A stretch of 10,617 nucleotides of DNA. It comes from Altererythrobacter sp. (GTDB lineage Bacteria; Pseudomonadota; Alphaproteobacteria; Sphingomonadales; Sphingomonadaceae). The notes beneath the pieces were generated by a model. The model did no database searches. It had not been told where the DNA came from and saw only the letters and a list, made by a program, of their open reading frames with translations. The stretch lies in assembly GCA_024636575.1 (NCBI GenBank), contig JAGXGU010000173.1, positions 1 to 10,617 on the forward strand, given 5' to 3'. The translations under genes and the position numbers were made by a program. This document shows positions 1-8,618 of this stretch, one piece after another (position 1 is the first letter of the stretch; each line of letters begins with the position of its first letter).

Positions 1-384
1 GTTGTCGGGGCATCGCGCGTGCCGCAACTGGAACAGTTACGTTCCCAGATCGACGTGCATAATAAACGCAATGCGGTCCAGCATCTGGACGAATTACGCC
101 GCCGCAGCATCGAAGACGGATTGGATGTCAAAACCATCACCCGGGGCCCCGGCGATCCGCGCTCGATGCTGCGCAAACTGGCGATCGAGGAGAAAGCAGA
201 CCTTATCGTCATGGCATCGCATGGCAACACCGGGCTGGACGATGTGCCATGCGGAAGCGTGGCGGAATATCTGGCCGGTCATGCGCCGGTGCCACTGCTG
301 ATCGTGAGGCCCAATATCAGGTGCAGTTTCGGGCGGGAGCCATCCAACTGCCGTAACGCATCTGTTTTTCGCTTTGAAGAGTGA
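1..384 (+). CDS. Universal stress protein, UspA family (C-terminal part, 5' end outside the window)
   Basis: The frame is open from base 1 and gives 127 visible residues before the TGA at 382-384. The middle and end match the UspA alpha/beta fold: a helix of the type QHLDELRRR, then a beta strand ADLIVMASHG, then the nucleotide-binding loop and the closing strand PVPLLIVRP. The ATP-binding consensus G-x2-G-x9-G(S/T) is present as A-SH-G-NTGLDDVPC-GS (about bases 211-258), with Ala in place of the first Gly, so ATP binding is likely but not certain. Usp proteins are cytosolic and linked to survival under starvation, oxidative stress or low oxygen; the exact role of this one cannot be told. After the usual family end (VRP, about base 312) there is an unusual tail of about 23 residues. 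The stop overlaps the GTG start of the glucan synthase gene, so the two are probably co-translated. Whether it is a single or a tandem-domain Usp cannot be seen. Confidence 0.85.
   Translation, partial: VVGASRVPQLEQLRSQIDVHNKRNAVQHLDELRRRSIEDGLDVKTITRGPGDPRSMLRKLAIEEKADLIVMASHGNTGLDDVPCGSVAEYLAGHAPVPLLIVRPNIRCSFGREPSNCRNASVFRFEE
375..384 (+). promoter_or_regulatory. GTGA stop/start overlap that sets the start of the glucan synthase gene
   Basis: The bases GTGA at 381-384 contain both the GTG start of the large gene and the TGA stop of the usp gene. An in-frame TGA at 375-377 lies just upstream, so no earlier start is possible, and the first in-frame ATG is far downstream, at about residue 150. 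The only purine-rich stretch (GAAGAG, about 376-381) abuts the start codon, too close for a normal Shine-Dalgarno. Translation therefore probably depends on ribosomes finishing the usp gene. This is an inference from spacing only. Confidence 0.6.
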
Positions 385-3300
385 GTGCTGACGCCAATCC
401 CGAATCGCCGCTCGAAATCGCGGCGCACGAGCTGGCTGCAAGGCACCGGGTCAGCCAAACCCCTCCCGAACCGGTGGCAGTCTGGAAACAAATCGCAGAA
501 GTGCAGCGCTGGCTGAGCGACGTCCGGCTGGCCTGTGTCGATCCGCCGCCAGCAGCTGGAAAGGCAGCGGAATGGCTGCTCGACAATGATTACAAGGTCC
601 ACCGCGCCTTGCGCCAGATCGACAAGGATCTGCCGCCAACCTTCTATCGTCAACTGCCGGCTTTGGCCGGGGATGATGGTTCGCCCCCGCGCATTTACGA
701 TCTGGCGCATGAATACCTGCGCGTCAGCCACGTTCAGGTCTCTCTCGGCGGAGCAATCCGGCTGGTTCAGGCCTATCAACAGCACGCACCGTTGACGATT
801 GCCGAATTATGGGCGTTTCCCACGATGTTGCGGATTGCCTGCGTGGAGATTTTGGTCGTTGCGCTTTCCCCGCTGCTGGGCGAGTCGATCAAGCTGCCCT
901 TTTCGCCGACTGACCCATCGCTCAATCCCCAGTCGCTGAACCCACAGTCACTGGATCCAACCGAACGGGTAGCCCGTTCAATTTCGAACCTGGGAATTAT
1001 CGCTGCGATCCCGTGGGACGAATTTTTCGATCAGGCCAGCTTGGTGGAAGAGGCATTAGGCCGAGACCCCTCCGGTCATTATCTGAAAATGGATTTCGAG
1101 ACGCGGGATAAATACCGCGCCGCAGTGGAGCATTTGGCGCGGGCCAGCAATTGTGACGAATGCCGGATTGCCGATGCCGCGATCCATCGCGCCCGCACGG
1201 CAGGGGCGGAGGAGGTCAGCCATCATGTCGGATATTGGCTGGTCGACGAAGGTCGGTTCGATCTTGAGCGTGAATTGGGCACCTCGATTGGCCTGGGCCA
1301 GCGGGTCCGCCGGATGGTGCAGGCCAATCCCGGCAGATTCTATAGCGCGGCGATTCTGCTTTCCGGCTTGGGCGCACTGATCCTGCCCGCGCTGTATCTG
1401 GCGCTGGTCGGCGCATCGTTTGCCGGCTGGCTGGGCGCGATGCTCGCCAGTCTCGTGCCGGCATCCGTGCTGGCGATAACCGCAGTTCACTGGGCGATTA
1501 CCCGCATGATTCCGCCCAGCGTCCTGCCCAAACTGGACTACCGCAAGGGCTTGCCCGATGCTGCTCGCAGCTTCGTCGTTGTGCCGGTAGTGATCGCCTC
1601 GCCCGGTGAGGTCGCGGGCCTTGCCGAGCAGCTTGAAACGCATTGGCTGGCCAATGTCGATCCGCAATTGCAGGTCGCCCTGCTGGCCGATCTTGCCGAT
1701 GCGCAGGCAGAGACAATGCCTGAAGACGCGGAGATCATCGATACGCTTGCGGCCGCAATCCGCACGCTCAATCGCCGGCATGTGGGCGAGGACGGGAAAG
1801 GGCATTTTCATCTGCTGCTGCGCCCGCGCCAATATAATCCGGGTCAAGGCTGCTGGATGGCGTGGGAACGCAAGCGCGGCAAGCTGGAACAATTCAACCG
1901 CCTGCTGATCGACGACGATTGGTCGGCCTTCTGCCTGCATGAAGGCAATTTGCCGGCCATCAGGGACATTCGCTATGTAGTGACAGTCGATGCGGACACA
2001 TTGCTGCCACCAGGATCGGTTGCGCGGCTGGTCGGCACCATTGCCCATCCGCTCAATCGAGCACGGCTGAACCGTGAACGCGACCGGGTGGTCCGCGGCT
2101 ATGCGTTGGTCCAGCCCCGGGTCGAGATTTCACCACAAGCGGGCATCCGGACCCTGTTCGCCCGCCTGTTCACAGGCGAAACCGCGATCGATATCTACAG
2201 CCGGGCGGTTTCCGACGTCTATCAGGACCTGTTCGGTGCCGGGATTTTCGTGGGTAAGGGAGTTTATGACGTCCGCGCATTCCATGCGGCGATAGACGGA
2301 CGGGTGCCGGAGAACCGCATTCTCAGCCATGATCTGTTCGAAGGCGCACATGGCCGCGCCGCGCTGGCCACGGATATAGTGCTCTACGAAAATTTTCCGG
2401 CGAGCTATCCCGAATTTGCCCGGCGCCTGCACCGCTGGATCAGAGGGGACTGGCAGTTGATCGCCTGGCTCTGGCCGCGCGTCCCCGGGGCTGGCGGGAC
2501 CCGGATGTCCAACCCGATCAGCGGGATCGACCGCTGGAAAATCCTCGACAATCTGCGCCGCAGCCTGGTGGCGCCGGGATTGCTGCTGCTGGCTCTGGCC
2601 GGGTGGTTCGCACTGCCGGGAAGTCCATGGTTCTGGACTGCGCTCGTCCTGCTGGCCCCGGGGTGGCAATTGTTTACCGACGTCATCAGCGGGTTGGCGC
2701 GTGGGCGGCGGGTCGGTGTATCCTATGGCTTGGTGGCCCGCCTTTCGGATCAGGCAGGCCGCTGGCTGCTGGCAATCGTCTACCTGCTGCACGAAGCGGT
2801 GCTGTCGCTTGATGCAATCATCGTGACCCTGTGGCGTAGCTTTGTAACGCACCGGCACCTGCTTGAATGGACCGCGGCGGCCCACGTGGCGGCGGGGATG
2901 AAACAGCGCAGCACGCGGGCGATGGTGTGGCACGAAATGTGGCAGGGCCCGGTGATTGCCGCGGCGATCACTGCCGCCCTGGTCATCTTGCGGCCGACAG
3001 CCCTGCCAGAAGCCTTGCCACTGCTGGCTGCCTGGATTGCCGCGCCCGAAATTGCCCTGTTCAGCGGCAGGCCGCGCCGGACGAAAGCGGTTCCGCTGGG
3101 CGAAGGCGATGCGGAATACCTCCGGCTTCTCGCACGCAGGACCTGGTATTATTTCGAAAGTTTCGCCGGGCCGGAAGACAATTGGTTGCCGCCCGACAAT
3201 TACCAGGGCCCGCCGCACGAGGAGGTAGGGCACCGCACATCGCCGACCAATATCGGCATGCTGCTGCTGTCGACAGCAGCCGCATGGGACATGGGGTATC

Positions 3301-6300
3301 TCGGCCGCGGGGAACTGGTAGCCCGCGGGCGCAATGTCTTCGATGCGATGGCCCGGCTGGAGCGTTACCGCGGACATTTCTACAATTGGTATGAAACGCG
3401 CCATCTCCGCCCGCTTGAACCGCGCTATGTCTCGACTGTCGATAGCGGCAATCTGGCGGTCTGCCTGATTGCCTTTGCCGAGACATTGCGCGAGGCGGCA
3501 ACTCAGGACGGTATCGAGCAGCAACGGTGGGACGGGCTGGAAGATGTGCTCGAACTGCTTTTTCAGGCGGTCGCGCGTTTCCCCCAGGCCAGCGCCCTGC
3601 GAGACCAGATCACGGTGATCCGGACACGCAGGGCCGGGGCCGTAAATGCCGGGAAAATGGAGCAGGAGGCCTTCATTCGCTGGGTCCGCAAGACTGCGCT
3701 GACAGCAATCGAAGAGGATGCAGAGCATGTCGCCGAAACGGCGGTCGATGCCGCGCCGGGGGACTTGCTGGACCTGTTCGCCTGGCTCGACCGGCTGCGG
3801 CACCATATGGATGAAATGCAGCGCGACCAGACGCTACCCGGTGAAATCCCGCAAAACCTGTTGGCATTGGCTGACGACGCGGTCGCGCTGGCGTGGTCGA
3901 TGGATTTTTCATGGTTGTTTGACCGTGAACGGCGGCTGTTTTTCATCGGACACAATGTCACTGCCAGCCGGATCGATAGCCACCATTACGACCTGCTCGC
4001 CTCCGAAGCCCGGCTGGCGAGCTTCTTTGCCATCGCGAAAGGGGATGTGCCAATCGAACATTGGTTCCACCTGGAACGACCGGTGACCAAGGCGAGCCCG
4101 AGCGGTCTGGCGCTGGTGTCGTGGAGCGGATCGATGTTCGAATATCTGATGCCGCGCCTGCTGCTGCGCGGAGAGCCGGAGACCTTGCTGGGCGAAAGCG
4201 AACGGGTCGCGGTGGATATCCAGCGCCGCTATGGACAGATGCATGGCCTGCCCTGGGGCGTATCCGAATCCGCCTATGCCGAACGTGATCCGGAACACAG
4301 ATACCGCTATCAGGCATTCGGAACCCCCGGCCTTGGCTTGAAACGCGGGTTATCACGGGATCAGGTTATCGCTCCTTATGCGTCCGCATTGGCGCTGGCG
4401 GTCGCGCCGGGACTGGCGACGGCCAATCTGCGGCAATTGACGGCGCTGGGCGCGGAAGGGCGCTATGGCATGTGGGAAGCCCTCGATTTCACCCCTGAAC
4501 GGGTGCCTGCCAACGCCCGGTTCACCCCGGTTATTGCCTATATGGCCCATCACCAGGGCATGATGCTGTGCGCGATTGCCAATGTGCTCACGGGCGATTT
4601 GATGGTGCAGCGGTTTGCGCGCGATCCGCAGATGCGGCTGGTCTCGTTGCTGCTCAGCGAACGGGTGCCGCGTGAAATTCCGCCGGAACTGGAACGGCTC
4701 GAAACACTGGAAGCACCCGAGGGGGTATTGCAAACGGACGCTATCCACCCGTGGGAACCGGCCCTGTCTCCATTCCCCCAGATCCAGGTTCTGGGAAATG
4801 GCCGCTTGTCGAGCTGGATTGGCGAAAGCGGGGGGGGAACGCTGCGCTGGCAGGGCCAGTCGTTGACCCGCTTTGTACCGGACGCGACGCGCGATGCAGA
4901 TGGAATCTGGCTGTATGTGCAGGAAGAACAGAGCGGCAATCTATGGTCCGCCACCCGCCAGCCCACCGGCGTGGTTGCAGATGAGTATCACACTATTTTC
5001 CAGCCGCATGGTGTCGAATTCCACCGCCACGACCACGGGATCGACCTGCGGATGGAAGTATGCGTGGGCAGTGGCGACGATCTGGAAATCCGCCGCGTAA
5101 CGATGGTCAATGAAACCGGCCGGCCACGCAAATTGCGGCTGACAACCTATGCCGAAGTCGTTCTCGCGCCGCCGCTCGATGATGAACGGCATCCGGCATT
5201 CAGCAAATTGTTCACCGGGGGTGAATTCCGCCCCCGGATCGGTGGGCTGTTGTTTACCCGCCGCCCGCGCAATGCCCGCGAAACGCCTGCAACGATGGTC
5301 CAGTTCATGATCGATGACAACGGCCCGGCGGACGGGTTGAGATACGAAATGGACCGCCGCGCCTTTATCGGCCGGGGGCGTAGCCTGCGCAATCCCGTTG
5401 GCGCTTCGCAGCCCCTGGGGAATAGCGCCGGCTGGACCCTGGATCCCATTTCCGCGCTGCAATCCGAAATTGTCCTGGAACCGGGTGAGCAACACGTAAT
5501 GTGTATCGTGACCGCGATTGCGGCCAGCCCGCCGGCTGCACTGGAAATCGCCGCGCGTCATGCCACGCTGGCGTCGATGGAATGGGTATTTGGCGATGCT
5601 GCGATCGAGGCCGCTCGCACGGTTGGTCGTGCACGGATAAAGCAGGAGGACTTGCCCGCGATCCAGTCTCTTGGTTCGCTGCTGATCTATCCGCATGTGG
5701 CAATGCGCGCAGAGCCTGCGCGCATTCGGGAAAACCAACTGGGGCAAGGCGGGTTGTGGGGTCTGGCCCTGTCCGGCGATCTGCCGATCCTGCTGCTGCG
5801 GACGAGCGGTGCGGAGGGCGACATGCTGCCCTTGCTGGCCGGTGCACACCAATTGTGGCGACGGACCGGGCTGCCGGTCGATCTGGTGATCCTGCAGACC
5901 AGCGGTTCGACCTATGCAGAGCCCATGCGCGGCGAATTGCACGAATTGCTGCGGGAAATCGGGGCGAGCGAAATGCTCGCCCGTAACGGCGGCATCCATC
6001 TGCTGTTCGCCGACCAGAGCGGCCCCGATCAGATCCGTTTGCTGGAAGTGATGGCCTGGGCGATTGTGGATGACAATGCAGGTTCACTGGCCGATCAATT
6101 GGGGCAGATACGCATGCCGCCGGCGCTGCCTCCGCCGATTTTGCCCAGTCTCGCCGAACCCTCGGCTCTCCCGGTCAGGAAAAAACGCCGGGCAAAGCTG
6201 CAATTCGCCAATGGTTTCGGTGGGTTCGCCGGTGACGGACGGGAATACCTGATCCGCCTTGAACCAGGGCAGGCCACGCCTGCACCATGGGCAAATGTGC

Positions 6301-8618
6301 TGGCCAACGACCGGTTCGGAACATTGGTGACAGAAAGCGGCGGCGGCTTCAGCTGGTCGGTCAACAGCGGCGAAAACCGTCTCACCCCGTGGACCAATGA
6401 TCCGGTGTGCGACCGGCCGGTAGAAGTGCTGTATCTGCGGGATGAGGAGGCGGCAGAAGTTTGGTCGGTCACTCCCGCACCGGCGGGGCAGGAGGCGCCT
6501 TGCGAAATCGGCCATGGAGCAGGCTATTCCTGGTGGCACAAATCATCCCACGCCATCACCCAGGACCAGCGGGTTTTTGTGGCACCCGATGCAAGGGTGA
6601 AGGTGGTGCGCCTGCGACTCACGAATAATTCCGCGCGCGCTCGCCGTCTGACCGCGACATATTATGCCGAATGGCTGCTGGGATCTCTGCCCTCCATTGC
6701 CCGGCGTCATGTCTCCTGCCGATTTGACGTGGCGGGACAGGTAATTCTGGCAAGCAGCCCATGGAACATCGATTTCGCGGGCCGGACCGCGTTCCTCACC
6801 GCCACGCGCGATGCGCATAGCTTTACCACCGACCGGCAGGAATTTCTCGGTCGCGAAGGCACTGAAAGCGCCCCCGAGGCGCTGGGCCGCTGGGGGCTGG
6901 CAGGCACCGAGGCGGCGGGGGAGGATGCCTGCGCAGCCTACCAGGTGCATCTCGACCTGGCCCCGGGCGAAAGCCGCGAAGTGTCCTTCATCCTGGGTGA
7001 GGCAGAAGACGAGGCGGAGGCTCTGGCCCTGGCCGCGCATTGGCGGTCGACGGAAACAATTGCCGATGCCGAAACCGCATCGACCCGCAAATGGGATGAT
7101 TTGCTTGGCTGCGTTACGGTGGAAACCCCTGACCCGGCCTTTGACCTGATGATCAACCGCTGGCTGATCTACCAGAGTGTTTCTTCGCGGATAATGGCGC
7201 GTTGCGGCTTCTATCAGGCGAGCGGCGCAATCGGATTCCGGGACCAGTTGCAGGATGTGCTGGCGCTAATCCCCTTCGATCCGGCCCGGACGCGGGCGCA
7301 TATCCTGACCTGTGCGGCCCATCAGTTCGAAGAAGGCGACGTATTGCATTGGTGGCACCCGCCATCGGATCGCGGCGTACGCACCCGGTTTTCGGACGAT
7401 CTACTGTGGCTGCCCTATGCGGTAGGAACCTATGTCCGCGCGACCGGTGACCAGACGATCCTGGATGAAGTGGTGCCTTTCCTGTCTGCACCGCCATTGA
7501 GCAACGATGAACATGATCGCTATTCCCAGTTTGAATCGCGTCCGCCCGGTGCGCCGCTGATCGAACATTGCGAACGCGCGCTGGAGCGGATGCAATTCGG
7601 GGCCAGCGGCCTGCCATTGATGGGCACGGGCGACTGGAACGACGGGATGGACCGGGTCGGGGACGAAGGACGCGGCACAAGCGTGTGGCTGGCGTGGTTC
7701 GGTTCTGTCACCGCTGGCCTGCTCGCCGATCTCGAGCTGCGCATGGGCCGGCAGCGCGAGGCCAGCCATTGGGCTGAGCGGGCAGAGACCCTGCGCCGCA
7801 ATGTCGAGGAATCGGGCTGGGATGGCGCGTGGTATCGCCGCGCCTATGATGACGAAGGCCACCCGCTCGGTTCGGCCAAGGAAGCGGAATGCCGGATCGA
7901 TTCAATCTCGCAGAGCTGGGCCGTCTTTGCCGGGGGCGACCCCCTACGCATTTCGCTCGCGCTGGAAGCCGCCAAGCGCGAGCTGATTGACCGGGAGGCG
8001 GATTTGGCCCGGCTGCTATGGCCTCCGTTTGGCAAAGGGCCGCGCGATCCGGGTTATATCAAGGCCTATCCCCCGGGCCTGCGCGAAAATGGCGGGCAAT
8101 ATTCCCATGCCGCGGCCTGGCTCGGGCTGGCATTCGCGCAAACCGGTGATGCCGATAGCGCGCTGGATATCTTCCACATGATCTGCCCGGCCAGGCGGAG
8201 CTGCACGCGCGAGGGGGCGGAGCATTACCGGATCGAACCCTATGTCGTTGCGGGCGATATCGCTTCGGCGGAGCCGCACCGGGGCATGGGCGGTTGGAGC
8301 TGGTATACCGGCGCTGCGGCGTGGACTTGGCGGCTGGGCGTTGAAGGTTTGCTAGGGATCACCCATCGCGATGGCGGCATCCGCGTGGCACCGTCCCTTC
8401 CCGCTGATTGGCCGGGTTACCGCGCGTCCCTGCGGCGCGGCGATGCGCGGATAGAAATCGAGGTCGAACGGGCAAGCGATTTCAGTGGTCTTCGGATCGA
8501 GGTGGATGGCGCGAAATTCGAGGGTGACACGATTGAATTTCCTGCGGGGGGCGAGATGCGCAAAGTGCATGTTCGCGTCGGGGCCAAGATCCGCACAACA
8601 GTGGGAGCAGAGGCATGA
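381..8618 (+). CDS. ndvB: Cyclic beta-1,2-glucan synthase (GT84 + cyclization domain + GH94), NdvB/ChvB/Cgs type
   Basis: This 2745-residue inner-membrane enzyme fits the family size (about 2800). In known homologues it builds beta-1,2-glucan from UDP-glucose, controls its length by phosphorolysis and cyclizes it for the periplasm. Residues 1-320 are a soluble N-terminal region. Membrane segments are at about 322-344 and 349-373. The cytosolic GT84 domain carries VDAD (D537/D539), SHDLFEG (D651) and RLHRW (R682-W686), the DxD, D/E and (R/Q)xxRW motifs. About four more segments follow between 730 and 895, giving the six spans known for the Brucella enzyme. The glucoamylase-like cyclization region (about 905-1430, GH189-type) has RTSPTNIG (952-959), GHFYNWYE (998-1005), STVDSGN (1018-1024), WGVSESAY with E1296, GMWEALDF with E1366 and MAHHQGMM (1388-1395). 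A first GH94-like sandwich starts near 1466 and a second near 1939. The last catalytic barrel has GFRDQLQD (2285-2292), GDWNDG (general-acid Asp probably D2421), GGQYSHAAAW with H2576 and GGWSWYTG (2637-2644), so phosphorylase activity is likely. Only the second GH94 module has these motifs. Exporter genes (NdvA/ChvA) are not in the window. Confidence 0.95.
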   Translation: MSADANPESPLEIAAHELAARHRVSQTPPEPVAVWKQIAEVQRWLSDVRLACVDPPPAAGKAAEWLLDNDYKVHRALRQIDKDLPPTFYRQLPALAGDDGSPPRIYDLAHEYLRVSHVQVSLGGAIRLVQAYQQHAPLTIAELWAFPTMLRIACVEILVVALSPLLGESIKLPFSPTDPSLNPQSLNPQSLDPTERVARSISNLGIIAAIPWDEFFDQASLVEEALGRDPSGHYLKMDFETRDKYRAAVEHLARASNCDECRIADAAIHRARTAGAEEVSHHVGYWLVDEGRFDLERELGTSIGLGQRVRRMVQANPGRFYSAAILLSGLGALILPALYLALVGASFAGWLGAMLASLVPASVLAITAVHWAITRMIPPSVLPKLDYRKGLPDAARSFVVVPVVIASPGEVAGLAEQLETHWLANVDPQLQVALLADLADAQAETMPEDAEIIDTLAAAIRTLNRRHVGEDGKGHFHLLLRPRQYNPGQGCWMAWERKRGKLEQFNRLLIDDDWSAFCLHEGNLPAIRDIRYVVTVDADTLLPPGSVARLVGTIAHPLNRARLNRERDRVVRGYALVQPRVEISPQAGIRTLFARLFTGETAIDIYSRAVSDVYQDLFGAGIFVGKGVYDVRAFHAAIDGRVPENRILSHDLFEGAHGRAALATDIVLYENFPASYPEFARRLHRWIRGDWQLIAWLWPRVPGAGGTRMSNPISGIDRWKILDNLRRSLVAPGLLLLALAGWFALPGSPWFWTALVLLAPGWQLFTDVISGLARGRRVGVSYGLVARLSDQAGRWLLAIVYLLHEAVLSLDAIIVTLWRSFVTHRHLLEWTAAAHVAAGMKQRSTRAMVWHEMWQGPVIAAAITAALVILRPTALPEALPLLAAWIAAPEIALFSGRPRRTKAVPLGEGDAEYLRLLARRTWYYFESFAGPEDNWLPPDNYQGPPHEEVGHRTSPTNIGMLLLSTAAAWDMGYLGRGELVARGRNVFDAMARLERYRGHFYNWYETRHLRPLEPRYVSTVDSGNLAVCLIAFAETLREAATQDGIEQQRWDGLEDVLELLFQAVARFPQASALRDQITVIRTRRAGAVNAGKMEQEAFIRWVRKTALTAIEEDAEHVAETAVDAAPGDLLDLFAWLDRLRHHMDEMQRDQTLPGEIPQNLLALADDAVALAWSMDFSWLFDRERRLFFIGHNVTASRIDSHHYDLLASEARLASFFAIAKGDVPIEHWFHLERPVTKASPSGLALVSWSGSMFEYLMPRLLLRGEPETLLGESERVAVDIQRRYGQMHGLPWGVSESAYAERDPEHRYRYQAFGTPGLGLKRGLSRDQVIAPYASALALAVAPGLATANLRQLTALGAEGRYGMWEALDFTPERVPANARFTPVIAYMAHHQGMMLCAIANVLTGDLMVQRFARDPQMRLVSLLLSERVPREIPPELERLETLEAPEGVLQTDAIHPWEPALSPFPQIQVLGNGRLSSWIGESGGGTLRWQGQSLTRFVPDATRDADGIWLYVQEEQSGNLWSATRQPTGVVADEYHTIFQPHGVEFHRHDHGIDLRMEVCVGSGDDLEIRRVTMVNETGRPRKLRLTTYAEVVLAPPLDDERHPAFSKLFTGGEFRPRIGGLLFTRRPRNARETPATMVQFMIDDNGPADGLRYEMDRRAFIGRGRSLRNPVGASQPLGNSAGWTLDPISALQSEIVLEPGEQHVMCIVTAIAASPPAALEIAARHATLASMEWVFGDAAIEAARTVGRARIKQEDLPAIQSLGSLLIYPHVAMRAEPARIRENQLGQGGLWGLALSGDLPILLLRTSGAEGDMLPLLAGAHQLWRRTGLPVDLVILQTSGSTYAEPMRGELHELLREIGASEMLARNGGIHLLFADQSGPDQIRLLEVMAWAIVDDNAGSLADQLGQIRMPPALPPPILPSLAEPSALPVRKKRRAKLQFANGFGGFAGDGREYLIRLEPGQATPAPWANVLANDRFGTLVTESGGGFSWSVNSGENRLTPWTNDPVCDRPVEVLYLRDEEAAEVWSVTPAPAGQEAPCEIGHGAGYSWWHKSSHAITQDQRVFVAPDARVKVVRLRLTNNSARARRLTATYYAEWLLGSLPSIARRHVSCRFDVAGQVILASSPWNIDFAGRTAFLTATRDAHSFTTDRQEFLGREGTESAPEALGRWGLAGTEAAGEDACAAYQVHLDLAPGESREVSFILGEAEDEAEALALAAHWRSTETIADAETASTRKWDDLLGCVTVETPDPAFDLMINRWLIYQSVSSRIMARCGFYQASGAIGFRDQLQDVLALIPFDPARTRAHILTCAAHQFEEGDVLHWWHPPSDRGVRTRFSDDLLWLPYAVGTYVRATGDQTILDEVVPFLSAPPLSNDEHDRYSQFESRPPGAPLIEHCERALERMQFGASGLPLMGTGDWNDGMDRVGDEGRGTSVWLAWFGSVTAGLLADLELRMGRQREASHWAERAETLRRNVEESGWDGAWYRRAYDDEGHPLGSAKEAECRIDSISQSWAVFAGGDPLRISLALEAAKRELIDREADLARLLWPPFGKGPRDPGYIKAYPPGLRENGGQYSHAAAWLGLAFAQTGDADSALDIFHMICPARRSCTREGAEHYRIEPYVVAGDIASAEPHRGMGGWSWYTGAAAWTWRLGVEGLLGITHRDGGIRVAPSLPADWPGYRASLRRGDARIEIEVERASDFSGLRIEVDGAKFEGDTIEFPAGGEMRKVHVRVGAKIRTTVGAEA
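918..959 (+). repeat. 15-bp tandem repeat, 2.8 copies, inside the glucan synthase gene
   Basis: Three units follow each other: 918-932 (codes SLNPQ), 933-947 (SLNPQ) and 948-959 (SLDP, incomplete). The first two encode the same five residues but differ at synonymous third positions (ctc/ctg, aat/aac, ccc/cca), so the duplication is not recent or has been under protein-level selection. It sits at residues 180-193 of the N-terminal cytosolic region, probably a flexible surface loop. Gain or loss of a unit would keep the reading frame. Confidence 0.8.
4830..4837 (+). repeat. Run of eight G within the glucan synthase gene
   Basis: Eight consecutive G bases encode most of three glycines (residues 1484-1486) in the ESGGG turn of the first GH94-like beta-sandwich. 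The equivalent ESGGG in the second sandwich (about 6331-6345) is encoded by interrupted GGC codons, so the G run is not required by the protein. Gain of one G would bring a stop at about 4984 and loss of one G a stop at about 4866. Either would leave the transferase and cyclization domains without the phosphorylase. No evidence here shows that slippage occurs. Confidence 0.75.
8603..8607 (+). promoter_or_regulatory. Ribosome binding site of the PEP synthase gene
   Basis: GGGAG lies seven bases before the ATG at 8615, inside the last codons of the glucan synthase gene. The start codon overlaps that gene's stop (ATGA, 8615-8618). Good spacing plus overlap indicates that ppsA can be translated both by coupling and by its own initiation, unlike the glucan synthase gene upstream. 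Confidence 0.65.

Noticed and set aside
1056..2048. Open frame of 330 codons on the minus strand
   Set aside because: Opposite the membrane and GT84 start of the synthase; no motifs; shadow frame.
2130..3806. Open frame of 558 codons on the minus strand
   Set aside because: It lies wholly opposite the GT84, membrane and early cyclization region of the synthase. Its product is rich in Arg, Gln, Pro and His with no recognisable domain, typical of a shadow frame in GC-rich DNA.
4941..5999. Open frame of 352 codons on the minus strand
   Set aside because: Opposite the first GH94-like module; biased composition and no family motifs.
4791..6150. First GH94-like module as a second active phosphorylase
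   Set aside because: It has the beta-sandwich but lacks the GFRDQLQD and GDWNDG catalytic motifs seen in the last module, so it is probably structural, as is usual in this family.
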